Positions 6,928-8,026 of a DNA stretch of 8,026 bases are shown here, one piece after another; within the stretch, counting starts at the first letter, position 1; every line of letters starts with the position of its first letter. The notes beneath the pieces were generated by a model that did not search any database, was not told the origin of the DNA, and saw nothing but the letters and a program-made list of their open reading frames with translations. The translations under genes and the position numbers were made by a program. This stretch comes from JAUWZS01 sp964423085 (GTDB lineage Archaea; Aenigmatarchaeota; Aenigmatarchaeia; CG10238-14; SCSR01), in the NCBI GenBank assembly GCA_964423085.1, contig CAYRDB010000018.1, forward strand, positions 1-8,026, in the 5' to 3' direction.

Positions 6928-6933
6928 ACCTCC
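6928..6933 (-). promoter_or_regulatory. Strong ribosome-binding site of the TRAM gene
   Basis: The minus strand reads GGAGGT followed by 7 nt and ATG (6920). This is the strongest Shine-Dalgarno sequence of any start in the window and fixes the start of the TRAM gene. It shows the organism also uses leadered initiation. Confidence 0.75.
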
Positions 6934-6992
6934 GTTGCTAAGAGTAAGAAATAGTCCGTGATCTCCGTCCACTTCTACCCTTTAGTATTTTC

Positions 6993-7008
6993 AAGCCCTT
7001 CCGGGCTC
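6993..7008 (-). other. Small GNRA-loop hairpin upstream of the TRAM gene
   Basis: The minus strand reads GAGCCC-GGAA-GGGCTT, a stem of five Watson-Crick pairs plus one terminal G-U pair closed by a GGAA tetraloop. It would lie in the 5' leader if transcription starts from the distal TATA box (7036-7042), and just upstream of the start if the proximal AT box (7009-7015) is used. No further structured RNA is recognised. Confidence 0.35.
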
Positions 7009-7035
7009 TATAAAACTAATAGTGGAATAACAGCC

Positions 7036-7042
7036 TTATATA
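7036..7042 (-). promoter_or_regulatory. Putative TATA box of the TRAM gene
   Basis: The minus strand reads GATATATAAGG here. A start about 26 nt downstream would be near 7013, giving a leader of roughly 90 nt that includes the hairpin and the GGAGGT site. A second candidate, TTTTATAG on the minus strand (7015-7008), would give a leader of about 65 nt. The sequence does not decide between them. Confidence 0.4.
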
Positions 7043-7150
7043 TCTGCCTTTCAGCGTACGCGGAGTAGCCTTACAAGAAGGACTGATGACAGGAAAACCA
7101 CGCCCAGCACTGCGAAAGGAAACTTCAAATCTCCTAAATACAGCAGACAT

Positions 7151-7169
7151 CCCAAGATTTATAGTTGGG
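7151..7169 (+). promoter_or_regulatory. HAM1-family gene promoter: TATA box inside an inverted repeat
   Basis: TTTATAG (7158-7164) is centred about 25 nt before the ATG at 7186, matching leaderless transcription starting at the A of the ATG. The box is framed by CCCAA (7151-7155) and TTGGG (7165-7169), a perfect 5-bp inverted repeat with a 9-nt spacer. That could be an operator over the TATA box or chance. There is no ribosome-binding site before the ATG. Confidence 0.5.
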
Positions 7170-7185
7170 CAATTATCTACAAATT

Positions 7186-7761
7186 ATGCAAGTCCATTTC
7201 GCGACCAATAACTCGGGAAAGTACAATGTCCTCAAGGATTCTATGAAGGAATATGGGGTTGAGGTTGTACATTTTCCAATAGACCTACCAGAGCCCAGGA
7301 GCGACGACCTTAGGGAGATTGCCAGAGAGAAGGTGATGTTCGCCTACAAAAAGCTGAACAAACCCTGCATTGCTGTTGACTCTGGATTCTACGTGCATTC
7401 CATAAACGGATTTCCAAAAGCTTTCGTGAACTTTGCGCTCCAGACCATAGGCGTAGACGGGATACTGAAACTGGTGGAAGGTAAGCATAGGACGTGCGAG
7501 TTCAGGAACTGCCTTGCGTACATGGACGGGAGCATTTCTGAGCCTGTGTATTTCGAATCAAATGTTCCTGGAATTCTGTCTGATGACAAGAAAGGGGAGG
7601 TTAAGGACTTTCACTGGTCCGAGCTGTCGCAAGTTTTCATACCAGACGGATGCGGAAAGATACTCGCGGAAATGGGATATGAGGAATACCACGAATGGAG
7701 GAAGAGGAGGAAGATTGACTCGTTCGCCACCAAGTTCGCGGAATGGTTTTCTAAAAGATGA
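7186..7761 (+). CDS. HAM1/RdgB-family (non-canonical purine NTP pyrophosphatase-like) protein, divergent
   Basis: Canonical members hydrolyse dITP/XTP to the monophosphate and pyrophosphate, keeping deaminated purines out of nucleic acids. The 191-residue product has the usual length and N-terminal motif FATNNSGK (Thr7, Asn9, Lys12), the LPEPRSDDLREIAREK helix, and AVDSGFYVHSINGFP with the catalytic Asp65. It then has VYFESNVPGIL and IPDGCGKILAEM. Two signatures are changed: the usual WDPIF block reads WSELSQVF (144-151), with the Asp missing and extra residues, and the C-terminal SHR reads EWR (170-172). Substrate range may differ, or it may be a paralogue with another nucleotide substrate. 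The ATG at 7186 is chosen over an in-frame TTG at 7165 because it matches the family N-terminus and lies about 25 nt from a TATA box. It converges on tRNA-Ser, 11 nt away. Confidence 0.85.
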   Translation: MQVHFATNNSGKYNVLKDSMKEYGVEVVHFPIDLPEPRSDDLREIAREKVMFAYKKLNKPCIAVDSGFYVHSINGFPKAFVNFALQTIGVDGILKLVEGKHRTCEFRNCLAYMDGSISEPVYFESNVPGILSDDKKGEVKDFHWSELSQVFIPDGCGKILAEMGYEEYHEWRKRRKIDSFATKFAEWFSKR

Positions 7762-7772
7762 GCTCCAATTAG

Positions 7773-7855
7773 CGCCGAGGCTGGGATTTGAACCCAGAAG
7801 TCCAGAGGACGCTGGCTTTCGAGACCAGTGCACTACCAGATTATGCGACCTCGGC
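7773..7855 (-). tRNA. tRNA-Ser(CGA), decodes UCG
   Basis: An 83-nt cloverleaf can be folded by eye. The acceptor stem is GCCGAGG/CCTCGGC with G73, and U8 is present. The D stem is GCAT/GTGC with GG in its loop. The anticodon stem is CTGGT/GCCAG with loop CTCGAAA, anticodon CGA (7821-7819). The variable arm is long (14 nt, GTCC-TCT-GGAC), and the T arm is CTGGG-TTCAAAT-CCCAG. The long variable arm, CGA anticodon and G73 all indicate serine. CCA is not encoded, and no intron is present. A TATA-like palindrome lies about 45 nt upstream. The 5' 23 nt overlap the end of a same-strand open frame. Confidence 0.96.
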
Positions 7856-8026
7856 TTTTTTTGCGCTTCCTGCTGAATCTAATCTTATGCGTGAGGTTTA
7901 TTAATAAATCTGTCCCGGCCACCACCAAAGCGGGCTGAAGACCGAGTGACAGGAACGCTGTTGAGAAAACCGCAATAGGCTTTATGGCCATCCTGTATGG
8001 CTTGCCTGCGCCCAGCACCATTATCA
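7833..8026 (-). CDS. Possible C-terminal fragment of a membrane protein (5' end outside the window)
   Basis: The minus strand is open from the window edge to a TAG at 7835-7833, about 63 residues, with an in-frame ATG at 8021 that may be internal. The product has a hydrophobic stretch (MAIKPIAVFSTAFLSLGLQP, then ALVVAGTDLLINL) suggesting one or two membrane helices, followed by a very basic tail (KIRFSRKRKKSRGR) that would be cytoplasmic. Codons before the tail are GC-ending and gene-like. I do not recognise a family. Against it, the frame ends inside tRNA-Ser (overlap 7833-7855) and contains that tRNA's probable promoter. It could be a true overlapping gene end or a chance extension. Confidence 0.4.
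   Translation of the reverse strand, partial: IMVLGAGKPYRMAIKPIAVFSTAFLSLGLQPALVVAGTDLLINLTHKIRFSRKRKKSRGRIIW
7856..7862 (+). terminator. T7 tract beyond tRNA-Ser, possible terminator of the HAM1-family transcript
   Basis: Seven T lie on the + strand immediately after the complement of the tRNA 5' end. This is the first strong oligo-T tract downstream of the HAM1-family stop (7761). If used, that mRNA would carry an antisense copy of the whole tRNA-Ser, whose complement can itself fold before the T run. Confidence 0.35.
7897..7908 (-). promoter_or_regulatory. Palindromic TATA-like box, likely tRNA-Ser promoter
   Basis: TTTATTAATAAA is a perfect 12-bp palindrome. On the minus strand a start about 26 nt downstream would fall near 7877, giving a leader of about 22 nt before the mature tRNA end at 7855, removable by RNase P. 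It is embedded in the open frame of 7833-8026, where it encodes Leu-Leu-Ile with TTA TTA ATA codons. Confidence 0.45.

Noticed and set aside
7076..7145. C/D-box guide RNA suggested by CTGATGA near 7082
   Set aside because: There is no downstream CTGA D box or internal C'/D' boxes, and the first base of box C does not fit.
7773..7855. Intron or unusual anticodon in the tRNA
   Set aside because: The cloverleaf closes with a 7-nt anticodon loop and a normal serine-type variable arm.
1..8026. CRISPR array, insertion sequence, attachment site or defence island
   Set aside because: No regularly spaced repeats, transposase or integrase motifs, or terminal inverted repeats were seen; the genes are mainly translation-related housekeeping.

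Overview
The window reads as a compact archaeal chromosome segment. The main marker is an adjacent gatD-gatE pair, the archaea-specific amidotransferase that makes Gln-tRNA(Gln). Supporting signs are TATA-like boxes about 25 nt before several starts (leaderless style), a stand-alone TRAM protein, a CDKAL1/e-MtaB-type tRNA methylthiotransferase, and a tRNA without an encoded CCA. GC content looks moderate, and genes are packed with 2-22 nt gaps or overlaps. Two shortened proteins (GatE without its insertion domain, methylthiotransferase without TRAM) would fit a reduced lineage such as DPANN/Micrarchaeota, but that placement is inference.

Layout. Positions 1-879 (+) hold the C-terminal part of a UPF0371/DUF1846 protein, a family known mainly from bacteria. 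Positions 972-3772 (+) are a two-gene operon, gatD (TTG start) and gatE, overlapping by 4 nt. It meets head-on, with a 2-nt gap, a minus-strand cluster read from 6415 down to 3775: a two-TM bacterial-PH-domain membrane protein, a COG1163-like TGS GTPase and the radical-SAM methylthiotransferase. Upstream on the same strand is a separate RGG/TRAM/acidic-tail RNA-binding protein (6504-6920) with a strong GGAGGT ribosome-binding site. The 265-nt region 6921-7185 is divergent and carries promoters for the TRAM gene (-) and for a divergent HAM1/RdgB-family protein (+, 7186-7761). The HAM1 gene faces a minus-strand tRNA-Ser(CGA) at 7773-7855. The 5' part of that tRNA is overlapped by the 3' end of an open frame for a basic-tailed membrane protein that runs off the window.

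How it works together. Most genes serve translation or RNA: tRNA-dependent Gln synthesis (GatDE), tRNA anticodon-loop thiomethylation, a TGS GTPase probably linked to RNA or the ribosome, a TRAM RNA binder, tRNA-Ser and NTP-pool cleaning. No mobile element, CRISPR array or defence cassette is visible. The best leads are domain losses in core translation proteins: GatE lacks about 130 residues (the AspRS-like GAD insertion), and the methylthiotransferase lacks its C-terminal TRAM domain while a free-standing TRAM protein is encoded 1.65 kb away on the same strand.
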